Source of the DNA: Siphonodentalium dalli
Lineage: Eukaryota; Mollusca; Scaphopoda; Gadilida; Siphonodentaliidae
DNA: 64,000 nt
Direction of reading: 5' to 3'
Assembly: GCA_032622095.1 (NCBI GenBank)
Contig: CP136068.1
Span: 50,090,443-50,154,442, forward strand
A program made the position numbers and the translations under genes. Below, one piece after another: positions 34,506 through 46,246 of this stretch; the stretch's first letter is position 1, and each line of letters begins with the position of its first letter. Below the pieces are notes generated by a model. It did not search any database and was not told where the DNA came from. It saw only the letters and a program-made list of their open reading frames with translations.

Positions 34506-37500
34506 ATGATCAGTATCTGAAGAAACTAGGGACATTAAGATAGTAACTGTTCATTAATTTCTCGAAATAACGACATCATATAATGTCAAATTGCCTAAAT
34601 AGGACCGAATTTCAAACTGACATCCAATCATTTGGTGGTATATATGTCAATGTTCTGCTACATGATGCTACAACTGCAAACATCCACATTAGTATAGCAA
34701 TAATGGGAGCCACAGTGCCGATTAAAACATGCCTATGCACTAATAGTTATATATTCAATATCAATAAATAAAGGAGTTTTCCCATGCTAGTAGCACATTA
34801 GACCCGCAATCGTAAACCGTCTGGAGATAACGGACCTACAATAATTGCGGATATTTTGTTTATACGAAAATGTTGACCAACTTTGTTCACATTACCCCGC
34901 TAATGTCGTCAATTGCTTACCATTGTAGTTGGTTTCTACGATCAAAGAAGCGATGTTCCAATGTAATAACGGACAATAATTACCAGCAATTTAGACAGAA
35001 CTAAAACTGTTTTCTCTACATTTCCTCGGGATGCCACCCCGCACGGAAATGGTTGTTTACATAAGCAGTTCTAATTCGTATTTGTTTAGTACTTCTCAAC
35101 TCTGAAGATTTAGATAACAATAAACGGTTACATGTTCGTTGCAAATACTCATTTTATGAACAGTTGCAACCGATAGTTAAATCAATTTTCCATCAACGTA
35201 CTATAGTCATGGGTGTCTCAGCAGTGGTTGACGAGTTAATTCACAGGTTTATGACCTCACTTCCATATCATTTTATTTCACACCTGCAGTTCAGGTTTCA
35301 CGTCGCTGTCGCAATATATTAATACATCTATTGAGCGTTTTGTTATGATGTTCATCCATTTCGTCAAGAGACGAAGAAATGATAAGTTTCTGCCATATCT
35401 TATATTGGATAAGGCCTGTCCATTCGTAGACAATTTTGTTAGACATTTAACCACCGATAACATGACTTCATCATGCTGGTACTTATCAGCAATGAGTAAC
35501 ATACATCTATCGGATCTACACAGCCGGGTGACGCGATTAAGTTGATGTTCTGATCTTATATGAACCTAATTTAATCATTAGCTGTCATCTCGGGGAACAC
35601 TATAAAAAAGTTGGTTGGCACATGTGCGCGGGCATTTCTGCCAAGTACGATAAGCCGAGAAGTTGCGATTCACTGTGACAGTATTGTTGGATTAAATTGA
35701 CCTGACCAAACATATGATGCAATCAAATTACTCTTCAGTTGGATACGTGATTGTTCCCAACACGTAATTGTTTATCATAAGTAATTCATAAATGGCACTG
35801 AATGGCATGGGTATATATAATAGATAAATGGACGAATTTTATTAATATTGGGACTAAATTCAAATTATAAGAAATATTTCTTCTTTTTTTTCGATTTAAT
35901 AAGGTGGCGAGTTAGAATCGACAATTTTGAAGACAAATTAACTTTAATCGCATAGCCTTAGTCGAGACTAGATCGATTTATTAAATGCAACACTTACCTG
36001 GTTTTCAAAGGGAAAACATGTTTGCATTATTTGTGTGCAATTTTACACGTACATGTCCATAATTCAACGCATGAAGTATCTCGATCTAAATTCCTTCCAG
36101 GTTTACACGTAAGAAAGTAGAGAGATTACTAATTTAATATGCTGAAAGCAAAGGGCTACTTTCGAAGTTTCATATGTGTGGGATACGATGTGTAAGTTTA
36201 CTATATGCCTTTCCCCATGTCGCTGAAGAATCCATATTATGAGCAAATAGGTCCAACAGCCATCACATGTCCGACTGCGATTGTCTATATATGTCATATA
36301 TTCAATCCAACATTCAAACAAGAACGTGTGTCATTATCGAACATAGGACCGTCGCCACATGCAACGATGGAACCTGGTTTGATTGTATGGTGCTCACAAG
36401 GTAAACTTACTCAAAATATACCGACCCATTACGGCTTCAAATTCCTCAATATTAAGCTAAAAATCAATTGTTTTCTGGGACGTCTACTTAGATAAATGCA
36501 CGCAATAACTACCACACCTATGTACATTATCTGATATTTGTGATAATCGCATGCTTGCATATATGCTTTCGGTCAGATACATATAACTGGTTCACGCATA
36601 TCGTAAAATATATCCTGGGGACAATTAACACAATCATGAATATTTGACACATATCAGATACGTAGGTTGTTCCATTGCAAAAAATTGGCGATCGTGTAAA
36701 GGAGCTGCTACTTATTGTTTGTGTTAAAAGTACTCCACGGCTACTATATTTCTTGAGAATGTCCTACCTGTAGCGGTTATACTCTATTTTGATTGAAAAA
36801 CTAATTCCTATGGCTGATAACATGTGACCAACGAGTTGTCATCCAGTTGGTTGAAATGGATCAGCATTAGAGAAAGGGACAACTTTAGTATGACAAGCAT
36901 CATTCTAATGCTGAGCAACTGAGTATATGAAATTTTGAGCACATCTTCTAACTGTGTGGCTTTCTAATACTTTTCATCTTTGGTTAATTGCCTACATTGC
37001 TCCATACTGATATATAAATTGGATGATATAGTTTTACCCCATTCGGGTACTGTATGTGATCATAGTTGTGTACGTGTGACGGAGAGTCGTGTGATACCTA
37101 CAATGTGAGACCAACTTTCATGCATCAAAATTTCATGGGACTTAGCACAATCAATACCACGGCCTCACACTTACCGTTATCATTTAAAGCATTAGTAATT
37201 ACAAATCAGGGGTCAGTTTTGATAATATTCTTCCTGTTCCAACCAAACGCTGAAAGTTGGTTCTGTGCAACATTGTTGGGGTAAGCTCCAAGTAAACTGA
37301 TATTATTTAAAACGACAAATGCCTTGTATGAAGTTAAATACTGAATGCATATAATGTGTTTGTATATATATTGTGATAGCAACGCGAATTCTGCACAGCC
37401 GGGAAGATATCAAATAATATGGAAGCGAATGCATATATATAACTCGCCGAAGGCATCAGCCACTACTCAGACATACAAGATCTATAACAGGACAATAATA

Positions 37501-38144
37501 ATACTATTGGTCGTCAATGTGTATCAATAAAATAATTAATACACCTACAACCACGCATATCAAGCGGCATAGAATGAAGTACAGATAAGCTAATACTCAA
37601 ATGAACTGCTTAAGTAAATAAGCATAAATCCACGTCTGATGGGACCATAGCAGCTGCGAGAATATAACGTCACAGATACGTATTTTGTCAGATTTGTTTG
37701 AGATTTGTATCGGTTATTTCAATAGAACATCACTCCAATGAACGGGAAAATCAATGACCCCAGTACGCATTGACAACATTGACGAGATATATAAAATAAG
37801 TTGTCCATTCTTTGCGTACCCCGCACTTATCAGGATTCTAAATTGGTTGTCGTTGCTTGACGGTTTGTGTAATCGGGTTTAATGAGGGACACCCACATTG
37901 GTTATTGATGATTGAATATGTATATTTAGTCGGCATTGTAGCTTCAATTATTATTGTAGTAATATAAAAGTCAGCAGTTTCATCACCAAGCAGAACGTTG
38001 ACTTGTATACCACAAAATGGATGTCAGGTTGAAAAACTATCCTATTGTGCAATTTTGTGGCAATTTGGCATTGCATGTCGATTTTGAGAAAGAAAATGAG
38101 CATTTAATTTTTCAACGCCAACAGTTTTATTGGATTCTGATCAC
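34506..38144. other. Interior of the 6.1-kb foldback
   Basis: Apart from the candidate exon at 35283-35555 on the minus strand, I see no supported gene. Open frames at 36205-36495, 37066-37284 and 37345-37530 have no recognisable domain. Confidence 0.4.
35283..35555 (-). CDS. Candidate exon with BTB-like end
   Basis: The minus-strand frame is open from about 35560 to 35278. It contains CMLLIADKYQHDEVM followed by VVKCLTKLS. Many BTB/POZ domains end with L-L-ADKY followed by a helix, and this piece fits that pattern loosely. A CTGCAG followed by gtgtga could be a donor at about 35283; AGATCAG upstream could be an acceptor. It lies inside a large foldback element, so it may be a captured fragment, a host exon overrun by repeats, or chance. 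Only a motif resemblance is claimed. Confidence 0.3.
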
Positions 38145-39634
38145 TTTATCAACAGACATATATGCACGAACGAAAAAGCTACAAAACTCATAACATGCAG
38201 ATGACATAACATTGCAACTCGGAAGCCGGTAATTTTATCGGAACATGTTTTAGTTTTATGGCGGCCATTTTGGTCTCCATCATTGGTTTTACGTAACCAG
38301 TTGACTTATACATATTATAATACAGCCTCTATGAAATAAAGATCAGTTACAATAAAGCACTTGCGATTTTCCAGTCCGGTGTGCACACTCGGTGTGCACA
38401 GAGTGCCTATATAAAACTTGGCGGCCATCTTGGACACCATCTTGGATTTTATTACCTTCATAATCTAGGATTTGAACGGAATCTCACATTCTCCATGTCC
38501 CGAATGGTTCTGCCCTGTATGACACTACAAAATGTGCATTGTCGATGTTTTATAGGAAACAATCTGCATGGGTGCATTTAAAGACACGGTTGGCCTTGGC
38601 GGTGGGTATCCTGTGAAAATATATCCACCCGTCAAAAACCGCCACAAACAGAAAGAACAACAAAATGTAGATAGACTTTGTCCGTATACAAATAATAAAT
38701 ATCGCATAAACAGTATGTTATGGTCATATGTTTGACCATTGTTATGTAAACAGAAGCGTAAAAAGTAACTTTTCTGGTGTTTGTTTATATTATGATGGTA
38801 AACATAAAGAGCGTTTTTGTTGGTGAATACCTGATATGGAACTAACAAAGAGCGTTTATGCCATTTGTGTGTGATTAGCCAGTAGCATTGTGCTGTCTTC
38901 TGTAACACAATCAGGCTCTTGCTTAGGTAAAATATAGTAGGTCTTTATGATAACATGCTGTTTACGCGATGGTCATGGTATATATGAACGGAACTGTATG
39001 CGTTTTACTGTTTTTCTGTTTACGGTGTTTGGAACAAATATGAATATTTTCGACAATTAAGGCCGCACGTGCCTTTAAGTGGATATTTGTGAAATTGGGG
39101 TGAGGGTTAAGTTTTGCTCGATTAGTTTACCATTTGGAGACATATAATACAGATAGGAACATCATTTTGTAGGAAATACCCTACCATTTCTAAAAATATA
39201 TAACTTCGAAGAATTCGACAGATATGCTATATTTGCACAGAGTTGACGCACAACACTTTGTCTGAATCGCCATGAATTTTTGACGCGTCACGCTACATAT
39301 TTTACCATGACGTCACGAAATCAGAACGAAAGCAGGAAAACGATGTTGAATCTGATTAAGTGTCTATATTTGTTCCATAATTTGCAAATATGTTTACAAT
39401 CTTTCCGATGTTGATGTCCTGTTAAGCAGTTGGCTAATGCATGTTAACCTCTGAAAATATGTCATTTTTTAGGTAGGGTACCCTATGAAAACATAGTAAA
39501 AAGTTATATTTTGTCACCTAACTCGGCTCGGCGCCCTCTGAATTCGAAAACTAGAGTAATTTTCCCCTAAGAAAATGATGGTCGCATAAATTCCCCCGAT
39601 GTGCGACGATCACCCCCCAGCACAGGCTAGACTA
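38145..39634 (-). repeat. Right arm of the 6.1-kb foldback
   Basis: Inverse of 33516-34505 but about 500 bp longer, with an extra block at about 38500-39050 that has no counterpart in the left arm. Confidence 0.8.
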
Positions 39635-39739
39635 TAGGGATATGTTTTTTTTTCTCACAGTGTATGCTCAATATTAGATTCATGGCTACGAACGAACGCA
39701 AGACTATATACAAATAATTTTAATAAAAAGATCATTGCG

Positions 39740-39965
39740 AACGCTTTCCCTGTGCGTACATACATTAATCGCAAACGAGCGTGCAGAGTGCTGAAATAGA
39801 ACCATCTTCATCGAACTGAGAAATTCACGGCGACGTTAACCTAATGGATTGTGGATGAGAGTGATCAGCGGCGTTATTGGCGTGAACAGCGTGTGTCCTC
39901 GAGGGAGCGAGTGGTGAGCGGAGACGGCAAGCGACACGTATACGCTTCCGCTGATGTACAATATG
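39740..39965 (+). repeat. Direct repeat copy 2, flanking the 6.1-kb foldback
   Basis: Diverged partner of 32560-32840. It stands about 100 bp right of the foldback, while copy 1 stands about 680 bp left of it. Both contain an AATAGAACCATCTTC block. Confidence 0.6.
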
Positions 39966-40284
39966 CACGAACAGCGACGCGATATCGGTAACAAGGGCGT
40001 TGCGTCATGTCTGATGGAAGCGTGACTGGAATATATTAAGAACTGGAATGATGGAAGGGACCGATGAATTTTAGTTCAGAATGAACTATGTAACCATTAA
40101 CTAACATAAAAAGCTTTAAACACACAAATAATCCAAGTAATTTACACGTGTGTTGAGTTTAAGTGCATGTATGTCTTTGTTTTCATCCATATACTAAGAC
40201 AAACAGAAACAAATAATAATGACGTAAACAACACCATATATAGATCATCATATGTAATCAGCTTCAACTGGATTACATCCTCAC

Positions 40285-40380
40285 TTTTCCCACACCACCT
40301 CTCCCTATCTCTCTCTTTCTCTCTCCCTCTCTATCTCTCACTCTCTTTCTTTCTCTCTCTCTATCCCTCTCTCTTAACCG
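40285..40380. repeat. CT-rich microsatellite
   Basis: Irregular CTCTCTYTCT repeat, with ATCTCTC and CCCTCTC interruptions. Confidence 0.9.
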
Positions 40381-40559
40381 TTCTCCATCTTGCCTCTCTC
40401 GACATGACCATTGCCATTATTATAATATTTCCATTCCTTCTCGTCCGATCCCACTCTCCACCTAATGGAAAGGGATGCGAAACAAAAGGGGAGCGCATAG
40501 GTGTATGGTCCAAATTCGAGTAAAGTGAATTAAGCTAGGCGGATAATGTTCCAGCAGAA

Positions 40560-40740
40560 GTTCGAGAATCAGTAGAATGTACTTGATCTTTCTGCACTTC
40601 CATCATGTGAGGAATCTTTAATTCTACACTCAAAACGAGCCAACATGAAAGCAAAACAGTGGAGACTTGCAACCGTTGCCAAATCAACCACTCCCGGTGT
40701 AGCATTTCATGGATGGACGGCTGATAGGCAGCCTGAGTTG
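40560..40740 (+). pseudogene. Possible relic of the CXC-type transposase-like family
   Basis: The plus-strand reading DLSALPSCEESLILHSKR and AFHGWTADRQPEL resembles a C-terminal segment of the same marine-invertebrate family as the gene at 13481-16195. There, a LPPT-xx-L-x-H-S-KR word precedes a tryptophan segment and the cysteine end. No cysteine cluster follows here. The minus-strand frame at 40535-40780 is its antisense. Low confidence. Confidence 0.3.
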
Positions 40741-40799
40741 TAAGATGTTGCACAGAAATTCTATTGACTGTTACCATCACATTTTATGAAATTGACAGT

Positions 40800-41815
40800 G
40801 ACAGTGAAGATGAGATTGCATAATCCGTGGGCACAACTATTGCAATTTATGATATGAATTCTATCAACTAGTATGAACGACCTTTCGAGTTTAGTATAGC
40901 ATAAAATTGAAAGCTTTGAGAATACTATCTTGGGGTAGGGATAAGTTTTACTTTATTTCTTAATTCTGGTCTGGTACATGATTATAGGATTTCATGTCTG
41001 ATATTGGGGAAGAATTTATGCTCATAGTGGTGCATGTTGTGCAGCTGTAACCGTAAAACTGACAAAGTCTGGGGAAGTTTTCACTTAAAAATAATCAAAT
41101 TTTTTAGCTAATTTACCCAAAAAAATCAAAATTGAAACAAAAATAGACTCTACCATAACATAAACCTCCTCATATACATGCTAGTTCCATGATATATGAT
41201 AAGACTCTGAATTGGTTAACAAAATGGAACGAAAACGGGCTATTCTGACTTGACAGGTATTTTCAGATAGAAAATCAGTTTTAGGGGGGTGGGTTAAGTT
41301 TTTGGAAATATCTCGGCTTGTTGGAAATCATTGCTGCTGAAGTTGATATTAATAAATCAGGTATATAATGCTGAAAATTTTGATGCACCACTGAGAGCTT
41401 TATACCAAAAAATGAAAATTTTATAGGAAATCTTTTGGAAAACTTTTTTGAAAAAGCACTGCAACTTATGCATTTTTTGGGGTATTTTCGTGAATTTTTC
41501 ACAAAAATTGTTGGATAATATAACTTTTTGCACATTATAAATGTTAAGCAACCCAGATAGAATAAGTATATGATATTCAAGTACATTTATTTTAACATTT
41601 GTCTTATTTTATTGGTATTCCAGATTATACTGAAATTTGCAGGTCAAAAACACCAAAAAGGTCAAAAAAATATATTTTCCACCTGCTCCGCCCTGGATAC
41701 CTCAGTGTTTTGGAACCCCCATGGGCAAGGATAATTGGAGATAGCGTCAAAATTTCTACCCTTTCGTGTGACACTACCCTCATCTGGGGGCCGGTCTACT
41801 TAATAAATAGAGCAT
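40800..41815. other. No gene recognised
   Basis: AT-rich sequence. The two overlapping minus-strand frames at 41281-41586 are rich in K, F and I and look like chance translations of A/T runs. Confidence 0.4.
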
Positions 41816-41817
41816 GG

Positions 41818-41940
41818 CTTGGAGTGAAATACGCCGATATAATGCATAGTGAGGTTGTGTAGTTCACGACGCGAAGCGGAGTGAACTACACAACCGCACT
41901 ATGCACTATATCGGCGTATTTCACGACAAGTCATGCTCTA
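41818..41940. repeat. Foldback, 123 bp
   Basis: TAGAGCATGGCTTGGAGTG and its near-inverse at the right end. Arms of about 58 bp match through AAATACGCCGATATA and GTGTAGTTCAC around GACGCGAAGCG. Confidence 0.9.
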
Positions 41941-41944
41941 ATTA

Positions 41945-42700
41945 TTATATTGTATCGAACAAATGCAGAAATTAAAGGCAAACCAGTGGACAATTGATGT
42001 TCGCCTTACTGAAGCTTTAATTTGGATCAGCGGCGAAATAACAAGTAGTTTCAGAACAAAGTTTGATGTAGTGTTTGTTACTATTTTTAGTAGTCAAAAC
42101 TACATATGCATAGTGCACGATGGGAGAGACTTGAAGGCGTAGTATACAACTACGACTAATAGAGTCGAGTAGCCAACCAATCGGAAAGCTTGATTTCAAT
42201 AACAAAGTCACGTGAGATACAATATTACTGTATATCGCTGTTCAAATGGCATTTAGCAGTCCGTAGTCCGTAGATATATTCGCTCAAATTAATGAGATAC
42301 TATCACGTTATTCATGGTGAAAACAATCGGGTTTACATGTATTGAATTGATTCTTAGATAGCATACACCTGACATGATATTGGCCAAAACAATTTCAAAG
42401 ATCCTGTCTACTTTTGGAAAACCAGGAACTCAGTATGTGCTTAAATATATTTGTGTCATTATAAGACCATAACGAGTCCGCCCAACGCAAAATAATCCCT
42501 GTAGTCAGAACACCGACAGTAATCCACAATTACGGCTATAGTATTTAGACATAGGAAATACAATTGCTCAACTTAGAAATACCGGCGCCACATAGGCATT
42601 ACAAAGTCTAGTGTAGTGCAGAGCATTAAAACGATATTTCATATCTAATGATGACAATTACTAGTCTAATAAGATACATTAAGGCACGTAACATTTTAGT
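41945..42700. other. No gene recognised
   Basis: No repeat or domain evident. The minus-strand open frame at 42017-42211 has no recognisable features. Confidence 0.35.
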
Positions 42701-42707
42701 TTCTTAC

Positions 42708-43020
42708 TTTTAGCACATCTGTCTGTTTCATCAACCCAAATTCGTTTGAATATTGTCACACTCATCAAGACGGAAGTCAGGACATTTGCTACCCGTGTTA
42801 CTTCGTGAAAGATATGGTCGCATTGGTGAGAGCCTAACCAACTCGAACTACAGATAAATAATAAACACAATCCACAGGCTAACAGTATAGAGCTCATCAA
42901 AAAACTCTCAGACAGCATATCTGCGATAGCATATTTGCTTCGGTTCTTGAAGAGCATATAAGACAAATGATAGTTCAGATTTATTATATAAATTCCAATG
43001 CGGGTTGACTTCCCTCTAGT
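42708..43020 (-). CDS. Candidate exon with 7TM-receptor-like segments
   Basis: A 313-bp minus-strand segment bounded by a pyrimidine-rich TTCTGTTCAG (acceptor) and GCTAAAA followed by gtaaga (donor). It encodes KNRSKYAIADML, a hydrophobic run SSILLACGLCLLFI, then a C followed about 20 residues later by LTSVLMSVTIFKRIWV. A basic loop, hydrophobic TM2, a cysteine at the start of TM3 and a TM3 ending near an R fit the layout of rhodopsin-like receptors, but the DRY motif is replaced by KRIW. This is pattern resemblance only. It could be a diverged chemosensory-type receptor exon or coincidence. Confidence 0.35.
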
Positions 43021-43039
43021 CTGAACAGAACGGTGCACA

Positions 43040-44253
43040 GAACATAGTTAATGCTGGTCAATTTATATTAGAAGATAACGAAAACATAAATATCTGGCAA
43101 AGGTTTGTCATTATCCGTGTCGAGTGCAACATGTGACAATAACGTCTTGTCGTCTTCTCGAACGAAAAGACAATCGCCGTTAAAAGCGCAATTTCTATGC
43201 CAAGTTCCTGCTGGATATGCAGAAGTTATATCTCACAGTAAGTGTTCACCCACAGAAAATAATCGTAGAACCACAGAATCTCCGCAACCTCTTATGTGAT
43301 CTTTCAGTTGTCCATCGAACACACGTACAACAAACCGTATAACTACAATGACAAGAAGTCCAAGAAAAAAGATACTGCGAAAACAGAGGAACTAGTAGAC
43401 GACATGGGTCTGCTTGAATTGAGATAATATTGTGGATTGTTCGCTATTTACACAGCCCATAACTGAAATTGACTTGAACTTTTGCTCAGGAAAGTATGAG
43501 CTTTTCAATGTTTAAAGACCTACGTTTTCTTCAGACGGGGAGTCATTGCATTGCGGTATCAAACCTTACTTTATAACACATCAGAAATGAATACTAGAAA
43601 CGTTGCACCCAATAATAATACATGTATCCCAACATGTCGGCGAGTTCAATTGCCTCTACGTGTACATCCAAATCCAACGGTCTGGGACTATATATTATGT
43701 CAGGTTCGTCTAGAGAGTTGCAATTAGCCGATACAATCACAGAAGTACAGGCTTCTGGAACGGAATTGAGTGTGAACATGTTTCTTGTGTGACACTTTTA
43801 TGAGTCCGTACAACGCAAGTTTGGACGAATTTCGTTAACACATGTGACAAATATGTCATGAGTGTATCAAATATAAACTTATTGTCTACAATTTTTCTGC
43901 ACATGCATGTGGAGATCATACCCGGAACGAACTTGTGGTATAAAGTGATGTGCAGCTATCTATCTCATCTATGGAACTCAAATATACCAATGGGAATCAT
44001 TCTGTGATGTTATTTTCCTATCCTAACTCTACCAATCAAAATCAGCCACTCGTTCTCAAATCTCAAATGTGCAAAGTCAGTGAGTTGACCTATGAGCTTT
44101 CCATTGCTCCAAAATTGTTTGTTTTGTTATGCACCTGGGCATGATTTATCTTTAGTTGCCTAGGCTACTTGTATAAATGTTGGTGTTATTTTTCGCATGA
44201 AATAAGACTGGTAGAAATCCGCAAACGCGATTATTGTTAACAGTAGACGTATA
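43040..44253. other. No gene recognised
   Basis: The minus-strand frames at 43594-43779 and 43737-43919 were considered as further exons of the neighbouring candidate but lack signals. Nothing else is supported. Confidence 0.35.
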
Positions 44254-44255
44254 TC

Positions 44256-44793
44256 GCGCAAATATGTAGGCTTTTGTCTGTTAGTACACGCCAACTGAAT
44301 TGTCATTATGCCCCTTGTATACACACTCCGTGCATTACATATGCCCCTTGTATACACACTCCGTACATTACATATGCCCCTTGTATACACACTCCGTGCA
44401 TTACATATGCCCCTTGTATACACACTCCGTACATTACATATGCCCCTTGTATACACACTCCGTACATTACATATGCCCCTTGCAGGGGTGGCGCCAGGAT
44501 TTCCCCGACGGAGGGGCTATGGTCGCGCAAATATGTAGGCTTTTGTCTGTTAGTACACGCCAACTGAATTGTCATTATGCCCCTTGTATACACACTCCGT
44601 GCATTACATATGCCCCTTGTATACACACTCCGTACATTACATATGCCCCTTGTATACACACTCCGTGCATTACATATGCCCCTTGTATACACACTCCGTA
44701 CATTACATATGCCCCTTGTATACACACTCCGTACATTACATATGCCCCTTGCAGGGGTGGCGCCAGGATTTCCCCGACGGAGGGGCTATGGTC
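44256..44793 (+). repeat. 269-bp tandem duplication carrying a 33-bp array and a hAT end
   Basis: 44256-44524 is repeated as 44525-44793. Each copy has a unique part (GCGCAAATATGTAGGC), then five 33-bp units starting at 44308 and 44577 (ATGCCCCTTGTATACACACT), then the first 42 bp of the hAT-type element. Units alternate GTGCATT and GTACATT. The junction shows a TC microhomology. Confidence 0.95.
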
Positions 44794-45968
44794 CCCGACA
44801 GGGGGGCTAGAGCGGTGACCGAAGGTCATCGGCGGCTGCCTTCGGCAGCCCCGGGGAGAGCGCGAGGGGGGTGTCCCTTCTCTAACGGGGGGTTTGGGGG
44901 ACCTCCCCCACGAAAATTTTGAAAATACATAGCCTGAGATCGATTCTGGAGTGTTCTGGTGTCAAAGATACACACTGTTCTAGGGGATCATAATTGTCAC
45001 TTTTACTTGAGTATTTGGAAAAAAAAATCAGCATATACAATAGTAATGACAATATGGAATTGATCTTAAGTTAACTCACCGTAAATCTTTCGCCACAGGT
45101 AGTTGGATCAACTTACAAAGACGGATGAAACATGAGTCCGTGAACATCATTTAGGAGCGTATAATAGATGTAAATTTGTTCAGGTAACATACGATGTGAA
45201 AAATTGATGCAGAAAGCTATTTGAAGGAGAGAACAAAGTTGGATGAGGATTATCCCATAATCCACTGAATTAAAATTCTATCCAGTCCACAATTTATGTA
45301 CTAGTAAGCATGATATAATGCATGCAAGGCGAAACACTATCTTTTCAAAGAATAAAATTCATGATGTGACCTGAAATCATCTGATAATTAATTGTCAGTA
45401 ACTGTTGACACATGCCACGTGTGTGAGCATTGCAACACTGATTACCAATCAGATCGCTTTGCTATTGTTGCCACACAATAGCGATCTGATTGGTACTCAG
45501 TGTTGCTCCTGCACGTGGCATGTGTCACTGACAATTAATTGAACTCGACTCAACTAACACACTGACATAAAGCCGTGCAAACATCAAAGTTCGGATATGG
45601 ACTGTATATATATGGACACCCTGTCCTTTCGTAGACAGTAGACACCGTGGGCTAGCCACCCGAACCATTTAAGAGTTTAATAAGTATACGATATGACTCA
45701 CGGTAGTCTCACGAGTGACTCGTGTCGAGTCTGTCGGACTAAAAATAGAACTCTGGTAATGTGATTCATTAACTCTGCACGCCCACGTCGATTTGTTAAT
45801 CACCAGTGCACGTGTTTCGAGTCGCGGATTTTCCAATGTTTATCGTCTTTGCATAATTTTATCTCCCCGACGAATTTGGCAGATATCCCCGACGGGGGGG
45901 GGGGCTGACCATCCCCGACGGGGGGGCTGTAGCCTCCCCCCTGACCCCCCCCCTTGGCGCCACCCCTG
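44752..45968. mobile_element. Non-autonomous hAT-type element, 1217 bp, 8-bp target duplication
   Basis: The left end is CAGGGGTGGCGCCAGGATTT and the right end its inverse (GGCGCCACCCCTG). GCCCCTTG stands at 44744-44751 and 45969-45976. An 8-bp duplication with CAGGG-type ends is the hAT signature. The interior is GC-rich at both edges (CCCCGACGGGGGGG blocks) and holds a palindrome, but no transposase. Confidence 0.9.
45388..45540. repeat. Hairpin inside the hAT element, about 153 bp
   Basis: AATTAATTGTCAGTRAC and ACACATGCCACGTG pair with the right half. The inner block ACCAATCAGATCGCT returns as AGCGATCTGATTGGT. Probably a small foldback that inserted into the hAT element. Confidence 0.85.
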
Positions 45969-46038
45969 GCCCCTTGTATACACACTCCGTGCATTACATA
46001 TGCCCATTGTATATACACACTCCGTGAATTACATATGA
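45969..46038 (+). repeat. Right remainder of the 33-bp array
   Basis: GCCCCTTGTATACACACTCC and one more diverged unit continue the array beyond the hAT element, showing that the element inserted within it. Confidence 0.9.
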
Positions 46039-46134
46039 ATTATAGATACTCAAGAACTGGCAATTATAAATTGTTTCACTTTCGCAAACATGTACTCTGT
46101 GGTGTCACACATGTATATTGATATCACCGACGAA

Positions 46135-46246
46135 TCCCACACAGATGAGCTCCTATCCTTATATCTGGCCGTATTATACAATAATAACAATCCCACACAG
46201 ATGAGCTCCTATCCTTATATCTGGCCGTATTATACAATAATAACAA
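46135..46246 (+). repeat. 56-bp exact tandem duplication
   Basis: Two identical copies beginning TCCCACACAGATGAGCTCCT at 46135 and 46191. This is a recent duplication. Confidence 0.95.

Larger units (their letters stand above)
33516..39634. mobile_element. Large foldback element, 6.1 kb, TAGTCT ends, TAG target duplication
   Basis: The left end is TAGTCTAGGCTGTGCTGGGG and the right end its inverse; both are flanked by TAG (33513-33515, 39635-39637). The outer arms pair with constant coordinate sum for about 570 bp (GGGTGATCGTCGCACATCGG, CATAGGGTACCCTACC). After a right-arm expansion they pair again at 34190-34505 and 38145-38470, including AAGATGGYGTCCAAGATGGC. The interior (34.5-38.1 kb) has no transposase that I recognise. 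Confidence 0.85.

Noticed and set aside
43594-43919. Further exons of the candidate receptor on the minus strand
   Set aside because: No hydrophobic segments and no convincing splice signals; overlapping frames disagree.
44308-44751. CRISPR-like regular repeats
   Set aside because: The 33-bp units are directly adjacent with no unique spacers, and the surrounding genome is eukaryotic.
44300-44922. Repetitive proteins from the 33-bp array
   Set aside because: Same artefact; the frame even runs into the hAT terminus.
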